Assembly: GCF_010692745.1 (NCBI RefSeq)
Contig: NZ_JAAHTB010000036.1
Coordinates: 1 to 45,135, forward strand
Length of the DNA: 45,135 bases
DNA from: Methylobacterium sp. BTF04
GTDB taxonomy: Bacteria; Pseudomonadota; Alphaproteobacteria; Rhizobiales; Beijerinckiaceae
Direction: 5' to 3'
How positions within the stretch are numbered: position 1 is the first letter of the stretch; each line of letters starts with the position of its first letter. Both the position numbers and the translations under genes were made by a program. This document shows, piece by piece, positions 37,101 to 44,236 of the stretch. The notes under the pieces are model-generated. The model had not been told where the DNA came from. It ran no database searches and saw nothing but the letters and a program-made list of their open reading frames with translations.

Positions 37101-38096
37101 CGGGCGGTGCCTCTGCTCGCCGGGCGGCCCTTCGCGGTGGTCCTCGACCTGCCCGCCGACCGGGGTGCGCCGACGCCGTTGCAGGTGCTGGCGGTAGCCG
37201 CCGATCCGTGGCCCGGCGCGGTGGCGATCTGGCGCTCGGCCGGCGCGGGCGCGCCGTTGAGCCTGCACGGCTTTGCCGATTATCCCGCCTGCCTCGGGCA
37301 GACCCTGACGGCTCTGGCGCCGGGACCGCTATGGCGCTTCGACCGCGCGAATCGGCTCGACGTCCACCTGCGCCATGCCGGCGCGCTCGGGGCCATCGAC
37401 GAGGAACAGGCACTGGCCGGCGGCAACCTGTTCGCGCTGATCGGGACGGACGGCGCCGTGGAGCTGATCTCGGCCGCCGGGATCACGTTGATCGGGCCGC
37501 AGACCTACCGGCTCACCCGGCTCCTGCGCGGGCTTGCCGGCAGCGAGGGTGAGGCGGCCCGCACCCTTCCGGCGGGCAGCCTGATCGTACGTCTCGACGA
37601 GGCCGTGGTGCCGCTGGTCGAGCGCCTCGACGAGGCCGGCCGCGCCTTTCGCTATAGGATCGGCCCGGCGGACCGCGACCCCGGCGATCCGGCCTTCGCG
37701 GAGCTGTTCGCAACCGCCGGGTTGCTGGCCTTGCGCCCGTTGAGTCCGGTCCACCTCCGGGCCCGGCGCGAGGCGGACGGGGTGCGGGTCACCTGGATCC
37801 GCCGGGCCCGCCGCGACGGCGATTCCTGGGACGTGGCCGAGATCCCCCTCGACGATCCGGAGGCGTATGTCGTCGAGATCTTCGGGGAGGGCGGGCGCCT
37901 GGTCCGCACCCTCACCGCCGCGAGCCCGACGCTGCTGTACCGGACTGCCGACGAGACCGCCGATTTCGGAGGGCCGCAGGCGAGCCTGGACCTCGGCGTC
38001 GCGCAGATCGGCCTGGCCACCGGCCGTGGGCCGCCCTGCCGCGAGCGGGCAAGGATCATGGGCGGGCAAGGATCATGGGCGGGTAGCGGACCATGA
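34167..38096 (+). CDS. GTA host-specificity/megatron protein (g15)
   Basis: This 1309-aa protein has a glycine-zipper N terminus (QTAGAAAGTALGGPIGGAIG), a GTA TIM-barrel region (about 380-760; for example SGFIVGSEFVGLTRVRGESGRYP and VGIDYYPPLTDWRD), and a phage tail J-like middle (LDGTVIDRPMSARAALEPLTELYGL). Length matches the RcGTA g15, which forms the tail-tip 'megatron' contacting the cell. ATG 34167 has CGGAG upstream. A 17-bp tandem duplication (38045-38078) shapes the last residues. Its 3' end overlaps rcnA on the opposite strand by 24 bp. Confidence 0.94.
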   Translation: MATLILQTAGAAAGTALGGPIGGAIGSALGSAAGAGIDGALFGGKAGPRFVAGPRLTEVAGLSSTEGDPVARVYGRAKVGGTLIWATRPLEVANTSVERASGGAKGGGGQKTVRTAYAYSADLAIGLCEGTIAHVRRIWADGQEIDRTTLTYRLHRGSETQEPDPLIVAKEGVDRAPAYRGLAYIVFEHLALAPFGNRVPQFAFEVVRPVAGLAGMIRAVCLIPGSTEFGLDPVPVSEDAGYGATRPANRFQLQAATDVVASLDALQALCPRLSRVSVVAAWFGDDLRAGQCTVQPKVDRAQKSTTGDAWRVAGLTRDRVAAVSTAPGGGAAYGGTPSDAGLTRLVAELHRRGLAVVLYPFLMMDIAADNTLPDPRDAAAGHQPAHPWRGRITCDPAPGRTGSPDGTAAAGTQVAAFFDRAQGYRRLVLHYADLAATWAAAGNALSGFIVGSEFVGLTRVRGESGRYPAVEAFRALAAEVRTRLGTGVGLVYAADWTEYGADVRAGGASVRFPLDALFADPAIDAVGIDYYPPLTDWRDGDAHADLAVADEIHDRAYLKSRIGAGEAFDWFYATEADRAAQMRSPISDGAYAKPWIYRAKDLVAWWSHAHIERDGGIETQATPWVPRSKPIWLTEIGVPAVDKGTNGPNVFPDPKSSENAAPPFSTGRRDDLIQARGLEAILARFDPALPGFEAAHNPVSPLYGGPMVPADALFVWAWDARPYPAFPDYDTVWADAGNWSVGHWITGRIEGLDLDRLIAAMLADFGITAPTRITASAFLDGTVIDRPMSARAALEPLTELYGLAVSAVAGTLTIGAPRRVAAADIAADDLVAPEGDAAPVSRVRAQESELPRSIAVSFIDGESAQYRKADAAATRPAGARRRETRVEAAIVTRRDEAEALAEALLDATLAGRDTASLTLSPRRIDLAPGDLLGLPGDANPHRIVRIADGPAGRRMETRAIPLQARRPRAPGRAEAQPRRAVPLLAGRPFAVVLDLPADRGAPTPLQVLAVAADPWPGAVAIWRSAGAGAPLSLHGFADYPACLGQTLTALAPGPLWRFDRANRLDVHLRHAGALGAIDEEQALAGGNLFALIGTDGAVELISAAGITLIGPQTYRLTRLLRGLAGSEGEAARTLPAGSLIVRLDEAVVPLVERLDEAGRAFRYRIGPADRDPGDPAFAELFATAGLLALRPLSPVHLRARREADGVRVTWIRRARRDGDSWDVAEIPLDDPEAYVVEIFGEGGRLVRTLTAASPTLLYRTADETADFGGPQASLDLGVAQIGLATGRGPPCRERARIMGGQGSWAGSGP
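38045..38078. repeat. 17-bp tandem duplication at the end of g15
   Basis: The unit GCGGGCAAGGATCATGG occurs twice in a row (38045-38061 and 38062-38078), with a five-base partial third copy. It lies inside the g15 C-terminal codons and at the rcnA stop on the other strand, so it has altered both ends, probably by slippage. Confidence 0.8.
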
Positions 38097-39176
38097 GAGA
38101 GCGGCCTGATCCGTGTGCCCGTGCAGGGCGCTCCAGCCCTGGAACCCGGTGTAGAGCCCGACGCAGATGATCAGCGCCCCCGAGACGTAGGGTGCTCTCC
38201 GGGCCAGCGTATCGAAGCCCTGCCAGCGGCGCGCCACGTGGCGCACGCCGAGCGCCGCGACCACACCGGCCGCGACCATGGTGAGCGCCAGCCCGATACT
38301 GAAGCACAGCACCAGAACGATCCCGAGGCTGATTTCCTTCAACTGGATGCAGAGCAGCAGCACGGTGATCGCCGCCGGACACGGGATCAGCCCACCGGTG
38401 AGGCCGAACAGGACGATCTGCCCGGTGGTGGCGCTGCGGCCGGCGAACCGGTTGCGGATATCGTACGCATGGGCCCGCGCGTGGGCATCGTCGTGGTCGT
38501 GGTCGTGCTCTTGGAACACCACCGTGTGGGTTTCGCTCAGCGCGCCGCGCACGAGGTGGAGCGAGGCCGTGAAGGCGTGCGGTTCCGGGATTTCCGCGAT
38601 GCTTTCGAGGTGTTCTCCCCGATCGACGAAGCCGAAGGTCTGGCGCGCGCCATCGGGCCGCGTCGTCTCCAGGGTGACTTGCCCCGCGGCGAGGCGCGCG
38701 GATCCCTCGAAGCGCAGGCGCCAGCGCGGCGGCACGCCATCCTCGTATATGGCGAGCGTGGCAACACCGCCGCCACCGGTAGCGATGCGCCGGACCTCGG
38801 GCTCATGATGTGGGTGATGGTGGCCGCCGCGGCGCTCCGCCCAGGTCCGCCCGATCATCCAGGCGGCGATGGCGACGATGACGACGGCCGAGGCGATCTG
38901 AAAATAGGGCTCCGTGGCCTCGGAGCCCCAATGCTGGCCGAGATACAGCCCGGCCAGCGCCACCGCCCACACCACGACGGTATGCGACAGCGTCGCCGAC
39001 AGGCCGAGCAGCACTGCCTGGGTCACCGTGCCCCGGACCGCGACGATGAAGGCGGCCATCATCGTCTTCGAATGGCCGGGCTCGAGCCCGTGCAGGGCCC
39101 CGAGCAGGATCGCACTCGGCACGAACAGCCACGCATGCGCGCTGCCCTGGCGGAGGAGTTCGGGAAGGGAGGTCAT
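38073..39176 (-). CDS. rcnA: nickel/cobalt efflux protein RcnA (NicO family)
   Basis: This 367-aa inner-membrane exporter has an early LHGLEPGHSKTMMAAFI motif (H-x4-H) and LSHTVVVWAVAL. A His-rich loop follows (RRGGHHHPHHEPE and EHDHDHDDAHARAH), then TGGLIPCPAAITVLLLC and C-terminal helices. These are RcnA/NicO hallmarks. No clear ribosome site precedes ATG 39176, and the gene follows rcnR by 28 bp, so they probably share a transcript. It should pump excess Ni2+/Co2+ out, possibly protecting the cell from cobalt needed for the nitrile hydratase (inference). Confidence 0.9.
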   Translation of the reverse strand: MTSLPELLRQGSAHAWLFVPSAILLGALHGLEPGHSKTMMAAFIVAVRGTVTQAVLLGLSATLSHTVVVWAVALAGLYLGQHWGSEATEPYFQIASAVVIVAIAAWMIGRTWAERRGGHHHPHHEPEVRRIATGGGGVATLAIYEDGVPPRWRLRFEGSARLAAGQVTLETTRPDGARQTFGFVDRGEHLESIAEIPEPHAFTASLHLVRGALSETHTVVFQEHDHDHDDAHARAHAYDIRNRFAGRSATTGQIVLFGLTGGLIPCPAAITVLLLCIQLKEISLGIVLVLCFSIGLALTMVAAGVVAALGVRHVARRWQGFDTLARRAPYVSGALIICVGLYTGFQGWSALHGHTDQAALSWSATRP

Positions 39177-39203
39177 GAGGGAGACACCGTCATCGGTCGG
39201 CGG

Positions 39204-39482
39204 TCACTTCAGGTAGGTGCGCAGCACCTCGATCAGCTCGGTGGCCCCCTTGGCGCGCTCCGGATCCGGCTCATGGGCAGGGTCGACCACGTGGTGGCGG
39301 ATGTGGTCCTCCATCACCTCGGCGGTGAGCCCGTTGATGGCCCCGCGCATGGAGGCGACGAGCATCAGCACATCGGTGCAGCCGAGCTCGGCCTCCAAAG
39401 CCCGCTCCACCGCCTCGGCCTGCCCGCGGATTCGCCGGACGCGGGCGAGCAGTTTTCCCTTGTCCTTGATCGTGTGGGACAT
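39204..39482 (-). CDS. rcnR: nickel/cobalt-responsive repressor RcnR
   Basis: This 92-aa CsoR/RcnR-family repressor matches RcnR: MSHTIKDKGKLLARVRRIRGQ. His3, Cys35, His60 and His64 are all present, the full Ni/Co ligand set. ATG 39482 puts His at position 3 and has GGGAA upstream; the six-codon extension to 39500 would break the ligand numbering. It should release DNA when Ni or Co binds. The operator is at 39515-39528. Confidence 0.92.
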   Translation of the reverse strand: MSHTIKDKGKLLARVRRIRGQAEAVERALEAELGCTDVLMLVASMRGAINGLTAEVMEDHIRHHVVDPAHEPDPERAKGATELIEVLRTYLK

Positions 39483-39514
39483 CGTTTTCCCGAATGCCAT
39501 CGCGTCGTTTCTAA

Positions 39515-39528
39515 GGTAGGGGGGTACC
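39515..39528. promoter_or_regulatory. RcnR operator, GGTA-G6-TACC
   Basis: GGTA-GGGGGG-TACC has a six-G tract flanked by a 4-bp inverted repeat, the same architecture as the E. coli site TACT-G6-N-AGTA. It lies 33 bases upstream of rcnR and 24 bases before the divergent DUF1289 gene. Confidence 0.7.
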
Positions 39529-39551
39529 CTATCGACGAGAGGCGCACAAGC

Positions 39552-39776
39552 ATGGCGAAGAGCGACGCGAAATCCGACCCGTGCATCTCCGTCTGCCGCT
39601 TCGACGGGCGGACGGGGTGGTGCTTCGGCTGCGGCCTCACGATCCCCGAAATCCGCGCCTGGCGAAGCCTGACGCCGTATCGGCGCACCGCGCTCGCCCG
39701 CGACCTGCCTCGGCGGGTGGAGCGAGTGCGCGTCAACGATCCAGAGGGTCGAACGGCCGAGGCCGGCGACCCGTAA
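39552..39776 (+). CDS. DUF1289 family small cysteine protein
   Basis: This 74-aa protein has the DUF1289 pattern DPCISVCRFDGRTGWCFGCGLTIPEI with four cysteines that could bind iron-sulfur or zinc. A basic C-terminal helix follows (WRSLTPYRRTALARDLPRR). It is divergent from rcnR across the RcnR-type operator and might therefore be controlled by it. It ends 22 bp before the DUF2793 gene. Confidence 0.85.
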   Translation: MAKSDAKSDPCISVCRFDGRTGWCFGCGLTIPEIRAWRSLTPYRRTALARDLPRRVERVRVNDPEGRTAEAGDP

Positions 39777-39798
39777 CCCTCCACCCCGGAGCCGGCCG

Positions 39799-41391
39799 AT
39801 GTCGCAGATGACCGCCAACCTCGCGCTGCCGCTGATCGCGGCGGGGCAGGCGCAGAAACACGTCACCCACAACGAGGCGCTGGCCGGCCTCGACACGCTG
39901 GTGCAGCTCGCCTGCCTCGACAAGGACCGCACCGCACCGCCCGCCAACCCGGCGGACGGCGACCGCTATCTCCTCGCGGCAGCGAACCCGACCGGCGCCT
40001 GGGCCGGCCTCGCAGGCCGGATCGTGCGCTTTCAGGACGGACACTGGGTCGACTTTTCGCCCAAGGCCGGCTGGCTCGCCTTCGTGGTCGACGAGGCCGA
40101 ACTCTACCTGTTCACCGGCACCGCCTGGACCGGCTTCCGGGATACGGTCAAGGCGCTGCAGAACCTCACCCGGCTCGGCATCGGCACGGCGGCCGATGCC
40201 GTGAACCGCCTCGCCGTGAAATCCGACGCAGCCCTGTTCTCGTGGGACGACACGACGCCGGGATCGGGCGACATGCGCCTGACGATGAACAAGAAGGCCC
40301 CGGCCAACGATGCCGGAATCGTCTTCCAGGATGGCTTCTCGACCCGTGCGATGCTGGGGCTGTTCGGAACCGACCAGATCGGCCTCAAGGTCAGCGCGGA
40401 CGGCACAGGCTACGCCCAGGCCTTCACCGTGAACCCGACCACCGGAAGCGTCGGCTTCGGCCAGACGGTCGCCCCCGAAGCTGGACTGCACCTGACGACG
40501 CTACGCCCCGGCGCGCCCCCCGGTCCCGGCGTCGTGCCACACAGCGTTCAGGTGGATAATTTTGGCGGCGATGGGGCGGCGACGATCCCACCGGTCGCGT
40601 CCTTTCAGGCCAGGTCCGCGCGAGGCACGCCCACCGCACCGGCGGGCATCAAGGCCCTCGACCGCTTCTTCGGGTTCTTCGGCGCTGGCTGGCGCAGCGA
40701 TGGGGCCTATTCCCTCAATGTGGTGGCGTTCAACGGCTTTGCGGAGGAGGACTTCACGCCGGCGGGCAATGGCACCGCGATCGATTTCCAGACCACGCCC
40801 ATCGGCGCAACCGCCCGGCGCTCGGTGGTGAAGTTTCGCGCCAACGGCGCACTGGAATTGCAGCCGCAAGCGGCGCCGTCGATCGAGGGCGCCGCCGCCG
40901 GTCAGCTGGTGTTCGATTCCACCACGACGGCGTTCAAGGCCCATGACGGAGCGCGCTGGAACCGACTGACCAACCTTCCGAAATTCGCCGCGTGGACGAA
41001 CTTCGACAATTATCTCGCTGCCGGCGCCTGGACCAGAATCCAGTTCAACACGGTCGATTCCAACACACAGGGCGCCTTCGCGGCGGCCACGAGTCGCTTC
41101 ACCGCAGCAGAAACCGGTCTCCACACTTTCACGGCCAATCTGGGATTCAAGCGCAACGGCACGAGCGCGCCCACCGCCTTCGAGGCGCAGTTCTACCGAA
41201 ACGGGAGCCCCGCCGGCCGCGGCCGGGTGGCCCTGACCGGTTCGCTGACCGACGGCGTCTCCACCCTCGCGCTCGGCACGACACTGGCGCTCGCCGCTGG
41301 CGATACGGTCGAGGTCTTCGTCCGCTTCACCGGCGCCGACGGCTATGTTGCGGCAACGGATTCCCTGTTCAGCGGTGAGCAGCTTTCCTGA
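39799..41391 (+). CDS. DUF2793 fibre/spike-like phage protein with C1q-like tip
   Basis: This 530-aa protein begins MTANLALPLIAAGQAQKHVTHNEAL and has DUF2793 (about 1-130: ANPADGDRYLLAAANPTGAW, GWLAFVVDEAELYLFTGTAW). A repetitive middle follows (PAAPSIEGAAAGQLVFDSTT region), then a C-terminal C1q/TNF-like jelly-roll (WTNFDNYLAAGAWTRIQFN, GLHTFTANLGFKRNG, AGDTVEVFVRFTGADGY). In RcGTA a DUF2793 protein is a tail fibre/spike component. Here it probably binds recipient cells. It stands beyond the rcnAR insertion. Confidence 0.78.
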   Translation: MSQMTANLALPLIAAGQAQKHVTHNEALAGLDTLVQLACLDKDRTAPPANPADGDRYLLAAANPTGAWAGLAGRIVRFQDGHWVDFSPKAGWLAFVVDEAELYLFTGTAWTGFRDTVKALQNLTRLGIGTAADAVNRLAVKSDAALFSWDDTTPGSGDMRLTMNKKAPANDAGIVFQDGFSTRAMLGLFGTDQIGLKVSADGTGYAQAFTVNPTTGSVGFGQTVAPEAGLHLTTLRPGAPPGPGVVPHSVQVDNFGGDGAATIPPVASFQARSARGTPTAPAGIKALDRFFGFFGAGWRSDGAYSLNVVAFNGFAEEDFTPAGNGTAIDFQTTPIGATARRSVVKFRANGALELQPQAAPSIEGAAAGQLVFDSTTTAFKAHDGARWNRLTNLPKFAAWTNFDNYLAAGAWTRIQFNTVDSNTQGAFAAATSRFTAAETGLHTFTANLGFKRNGTSAPTAFEAQFYRNGSPAGRGRVALTGSLTDGVSTLALGTTLALAAGDTVEVFVRFTGADGYVAATDSLFSGEQLS

Positions 41392-41880
41392 AAGTATAAG
41401 TCGAATTTTCCAATGATCGATGGCGATAGCCCGTTCGTGCAGCCGTGTGTCGATCATGCCTTCAAGGTTGAATTCTTGGGCTTATCTCTGACAAAATTCG
41501 TGTAACGCCGCACGAAAAACTGCGGAGCATGAACCGTATCCGAGCAGTTTCGCGCCCTATCCAACTGAGACAAGCGGGCGCGATACTGAGGCGGCTCCAG
41601 CACTCGTATAATATGAGCGTTCCTACATTCTGTCGTTACAAAGTCCTCTCAAGGAAACGTCTCCTACCTGCACGCCAAAAAATGTCGCGAGTATTCTGAA
41701 GTAATCCTCGCTTCGCCGACGCGCAGGATCATCACGCCGGACTTCCGATCGCCCGGGAATACCGAGGACGATCCTGCGGCAGGCCCCCTGCGAGTTCGCT
41801 CTCACAGGGCTCAGCAATCGCCGACCCCTGCGCGAAATCATGACGGTCCGACGACTCTCCGACAAACTTTGGAGTCCACC
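41392..41880. other. 490-bp intergenic region between the fibre and endolysin genes
   Basis: I see no credible gene. The stretch is AT-richer than its flanks at 41.4-41.55 kb. An 8-bp inverted repeat ATGATCGA/TCGATCAT (41413-41420/41450-41457) is widely spaced and of uncertain meaning. A promoter for the lysis genes may lie here, but none is clear. Confidence 0.4.
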
Positions 41881-42528
41881 ATGCACCTGACCGACCTCGG
41901 CCGCGCCGTGCTCATCGCTCGCGAGGGGCGCCGGCTGGCGGCCTATCGCGATTCCGTGGGAATCTGGACCATCGGGATCGGCCACACCTCCGCGGCCGGT
42001 CCGCCGACCGTGACGCCGGGACTTCGGATCACCGCGGCCGAATGCGATGCGCTGTTTGCCCGCGACGTGGCGCGCTACGTCCGCAGCGTCGCCGCGACCG
42101 TGCCGCCGGATCTCGCCGACCACGCCTTCGACGCCCTGGTCTCGCTCTGCTTCAACATCGGCCCGGGCGCCTTCGCGCGCTCCAGCGTGGTCCGCCGGCT
42201 GGCGGCAGGAGACCGCGATGGCGCCGCCGCGGCGATTCTGCTGTGGAACCGTCCTGCCGAACTGATCCCGCGCCGGGGCGCCGAATACGACCAGTTCCGT
42301 ACGCCCTATGCCCTGGCGCCGCCGCGTGCCCGCCGGGGCGACGCCGCGCCGATCATCGCACCGGGGGCGCCGCTGTCGGCCGTACTGCCGGCCTTGCCCT
42401 CTGCGCGCCGATCCATCCCCCGCGCCGCAGCAACCCTGCCGGTCCGCCGCCCGGAGCCGCCTGCACCGACGGGCACGCTCGCGCGCCTCTGGACCGCGCT
42501 GCGCACCCGCCTGCGGCGCGACGCCTGA
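41881..42528 (+). CDS. endolysin, GH24 (T4-type) lysozyme
   Basis: This 215-aa protein has the GH24 catalytic triad: Glu15 (AREGRRLAAYRD), Asp24 and Thr30 (GIWTIGIGHT). FNIGPGAFARSSVVRRLAAGD follows. A Pro/Arg-rich C-terminal tail (PLSAVLPALPSARRSIPR) is unusual and may help membrane or wall binding. ATG 41881 has GGAG upstream; a TTG 12 bases earlier is unlikely. No signal peptide is seen, so a holin is needed for access to the wall. It heads the lysis-like gene group. Confidence 0.9.
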   Translation: MHLTDLGRAVLIAREGRRLAAYRDSVGIWTIGIGHTSAAGPPTVTPGLRITAAECDALFARDVARYVRSVAATVPPDLADHAFDALVSLCFNIGPGAFARSSVVRRLAAGDRDGAAAAILLWNRPAELIPRRGAEYDQFRTPYALAPPRARRGDAAPIIAPGAPLSAVLPALPSARRSIPRAAATLPVRRPEPPAPTGTLARLWTALRTRLRRDA

Positions 42529-42558
42529 ACCACTCATCCGCAACGGAGACATGCCCCC

Positions 42559-43065
42559 ATGAGCACCCGTCCCATCGTCCGTCTCACCGCAGCGTCGATG
42601 CCGCTGCTGCTTCTCTCGGTAGGCACGGCTCTCGCCGGCGACGCCGTGGTGCTGCCCTGGGGCGACACCCTCGCGGCCGTCGCGCAAGGCATCGGACACG
42701 TGATGGTACCGCTGGCCGTCACCGCCGCCACGGCGGCCCTCGCCCGGCTCGCGGGGCCCTTGCGGGTCCTGGTCACCACCACTCTGGTGGAGCGGCTGGT
42801 CCGCAACGTCGGCGACTACGCGATCAACGCGGTGGCCGGCGCCGTGCGCGGACGGACCCTGACCATCGCGGTCGGGTCCGCGGTGATCGCAGGCGCGGTG
42901 CAACGCGCCCTCGGCGAGGCACCGGGCTGGCTGGTGAAGGCGGCGGGTGGCACCGACGGCCTCGGCGAGAAGGTGTTTCGCAGCCTTGCCCTGGAAGAGG
43001 CCGCCACCGCTGCCAACACCCTGGCCCCCGCACTCGCCGCCGCGCGGGGCCGCCCGGTCCCGTGA
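42559..43065 (+). CDS. membrane protein of the lysis-like group, unknown
   Basis: This 168-aa protein has an N-terminal hydrophobic leader (LTAASMPLLLLSVGTALAGDA) and two further hydrophobic stretches (VMVPLAVTAATAALARLAG; RTLTIAVGSAVIAGAVQRAL). It may be exported or span the membrane several times. It could serve as a holin-like or envelope factor. The family is not recognised. ATG 42559 follows GGAGACATG. Confidence 0.65.
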   Translation: MSTRPIVRLTAASMPLLLLSVGTALAGDAVVLPWGDTLAAVAQGIGHVMVPLAVTAATAALARLAGPLRVLVTTTLVERLVRNVGDYAINAVAGAVRGRTLTIAVGSAVIAGAVQRALGEAPGWLVKAAGGTDGLGEKVFRSLALEEAATAANTLAPALAAARGRPVP

Positions 43066-43080
43066 GGCAAGCGACGGCAC

Positions 43081-43112
43081 GGAGGATGCGCCGTGTGGAG
43101 GATGCGCCGTGG
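43081..43112. repeat. 16-bp tandem duplication of a ribosome site and start codon
   Basis: GGAGGATGCGCCGTG(T/G) occurs twice (43081-43096 and 43097-43112). Each copy has GGAGG and a GTG, in different frames. Only the second GTG (43109) opens the conserved frame of the next gene. Confidence 0.75.
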
Positions 43113-43456
43113 AAAAGATCGCGTTCGAGGGAGTGCGCCTGCTGTTCACCCATGACGGGGCCGGCTGGGTCGTGGCGGTGATGCTCGGGCTCGCCTGCCT
43201 GCATCTCCACCGTGAGGCCCAGCGTGCGCAGGAGGCGCGGATCGGCGAGACCGGTGCCACCGCCACCGCCCTGGAACGGGCCTCGCAGACCAACGCGGCG
43301 ATGGCCGCCGCCCTGGAGAACCGCACCCGCGTGCTGGAGGATCTGTCGCGGCTGGCCGCCGAGATCGCGCGCGGCGTCGACCGAAACGATGAGCGGGCCC
43401 GCGAAAAATTCGACGAGATCCTGCGCCGGATCGCAGAACCGCGGCCGTGTCCGTAA
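43109..43456 (+). CDS. one-TM coiled-coil protein, possible spanin or holin partner
   Basis: This 115-aa protein has one membrane helix near the N terminus (GWVVAVMLGLACLHL) followed by a long charged coiled coil (AQRAQEARIG to AREKFDEILRRIAE). This is the shape of an inner-membrane spanin or small holin accessory. The start is GTG 43109 with GGAGG upstream in a tandem duplicated leader. The last residues RPCP carry one cysteine. The role is an inference from shape and position. Confidence 0.65.
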   Translation: MEKIAFEGVRLLFTHDGAGWVVAVMLGLACLHLHREAQRAQEARIGETGATATALERASQTNAAMAAALENRTRVLEDLSRLAAEIARGVDRNDERAREKFDEILRRIAEPRPCP

Positions 43457-43481
43457 CCCTTCCCAGAAACGAGGACGCCCG

Positions 43482-43691
43482 ATGACGCACTTCCTGAAGT
43501 CCTTCCGCCGCGCCCGCGGCCGGCGCCGGGCCGCGGCACTCCGGCTGCACACCGCCCGGCAACGCTTCGATCGCTCGATGATCGCCCTGCGCAAGGCCGC
43601 CCTCGACCACATCGACAGCCAGGATCACGTCAGCGCGACCCTGCGGGCGACCCTCGACCGCCTCGTCGCCCAGGCCGGCCTGCCGCTCTGA
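43482..43691 (+). CDS. small basic protein of the lysis-like group
   Basis: This 69-aa protein is strongly basic at the N terminus (HFLKSFRRARGRRRAAALRLH) and then helical (RFDRSMIALRKAALDHID). It follows the coiled-coil gene by 25 bp on the same strand. No family is recognised. ATG 43482 has GAGGA upstream. Confidence 0.55.
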   Translation: MTHFLKSFRRARGRRRAAALRLHTARQRFDRSMIALRKAALDHIDSQDHVSATLRATLDRLVAQAGLPL

Positions 43692-43792
43692 GACGGTTAG
43701 AACATCTCAGGTCCGGGAACCGAACGGTCCAGGTTGGGCTTGGGCTCGCATTCAGGGCGCATTCAGTGCCCTTCCCCTAGTCCCATCGACCC

Positions 43793-44167
43793 ATGCGCAT
43801 CCTCCTCGCCCTGCTGTTGATCGGCCTGACCGTCGCGGGCTTCGCGATGGGGTCGATGGACACGCTCGCCGAGGAGACCATCGGGGCCGGAACCGGGACG
43901 GTGGTCGCGCCCCTGCGGGCGGCGCCGCCGAGCGATTCCTGCCTCAGCGCCGCCGACCTGCGCGAGGCGGTGGCCGACAAGCGGGTGATCGAGCCGGTGG
44001 CCGCCATCCGGGCCGCCCGCCAGGTCATCCCGCGCGCCGAGATCCAGCGCGCCCGCCTGTGCCGGCACGAGGACGCGCTGGTCTACCTGCTCACGGCCCT
44101 GCGCCGGGACGGGCGCTTCGTCCATGTCATGGTCGATGCTACGACCGGCCAGGTCACGGAGCCATGA
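43793..44167 (+). CDS. exported PepSY-domain protein
   Basis: This 124-aa protein has an N-terminal signal/anchor (MRILLALLLIGLTVAGFAMG) and a PepSY-like domain (RVIEPVAAIRAARQVIPRAEIQ, then LTALRRDGRFVHVMVDATTGQV). It should be periplasmic. PepSY proteins are often encoded with an OmpR-type regulator and its kinase, as seen here for the regulator 69 bp downstream. Confidence 0.82.
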   Translation: MRILLALLLIGLTVAGFAMGSMDTLAEETIGAGTGTVVAPLRAAPPSDSCLSAADLREAVADKRVIEPVAAIRAARQVIPRAEIQRARLCRHEDALVYLLTALRRDGRFVHVMVDATTGQVTEP

Positions 44168-44236
44168 TCAGGCCCATGACCAAGCCCATGACCGGGCCGA
44201 TTCAAATGGATCTCCCCAAAATAGGAGTGCGGTGAC

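Noticed and set aside
41413..41457. Terminator formed by ATGATCGA/TCGATCAT
   Set aside because: The arms are 29 bases apart, the stem is only 8 bp and AT-containing, and no T run follows.
20035..43691. An active prophage
   Set aside because: No integrase, excisionase, repressor, replication genes or attachment repeats are visible, and the order matches GTA clusters.
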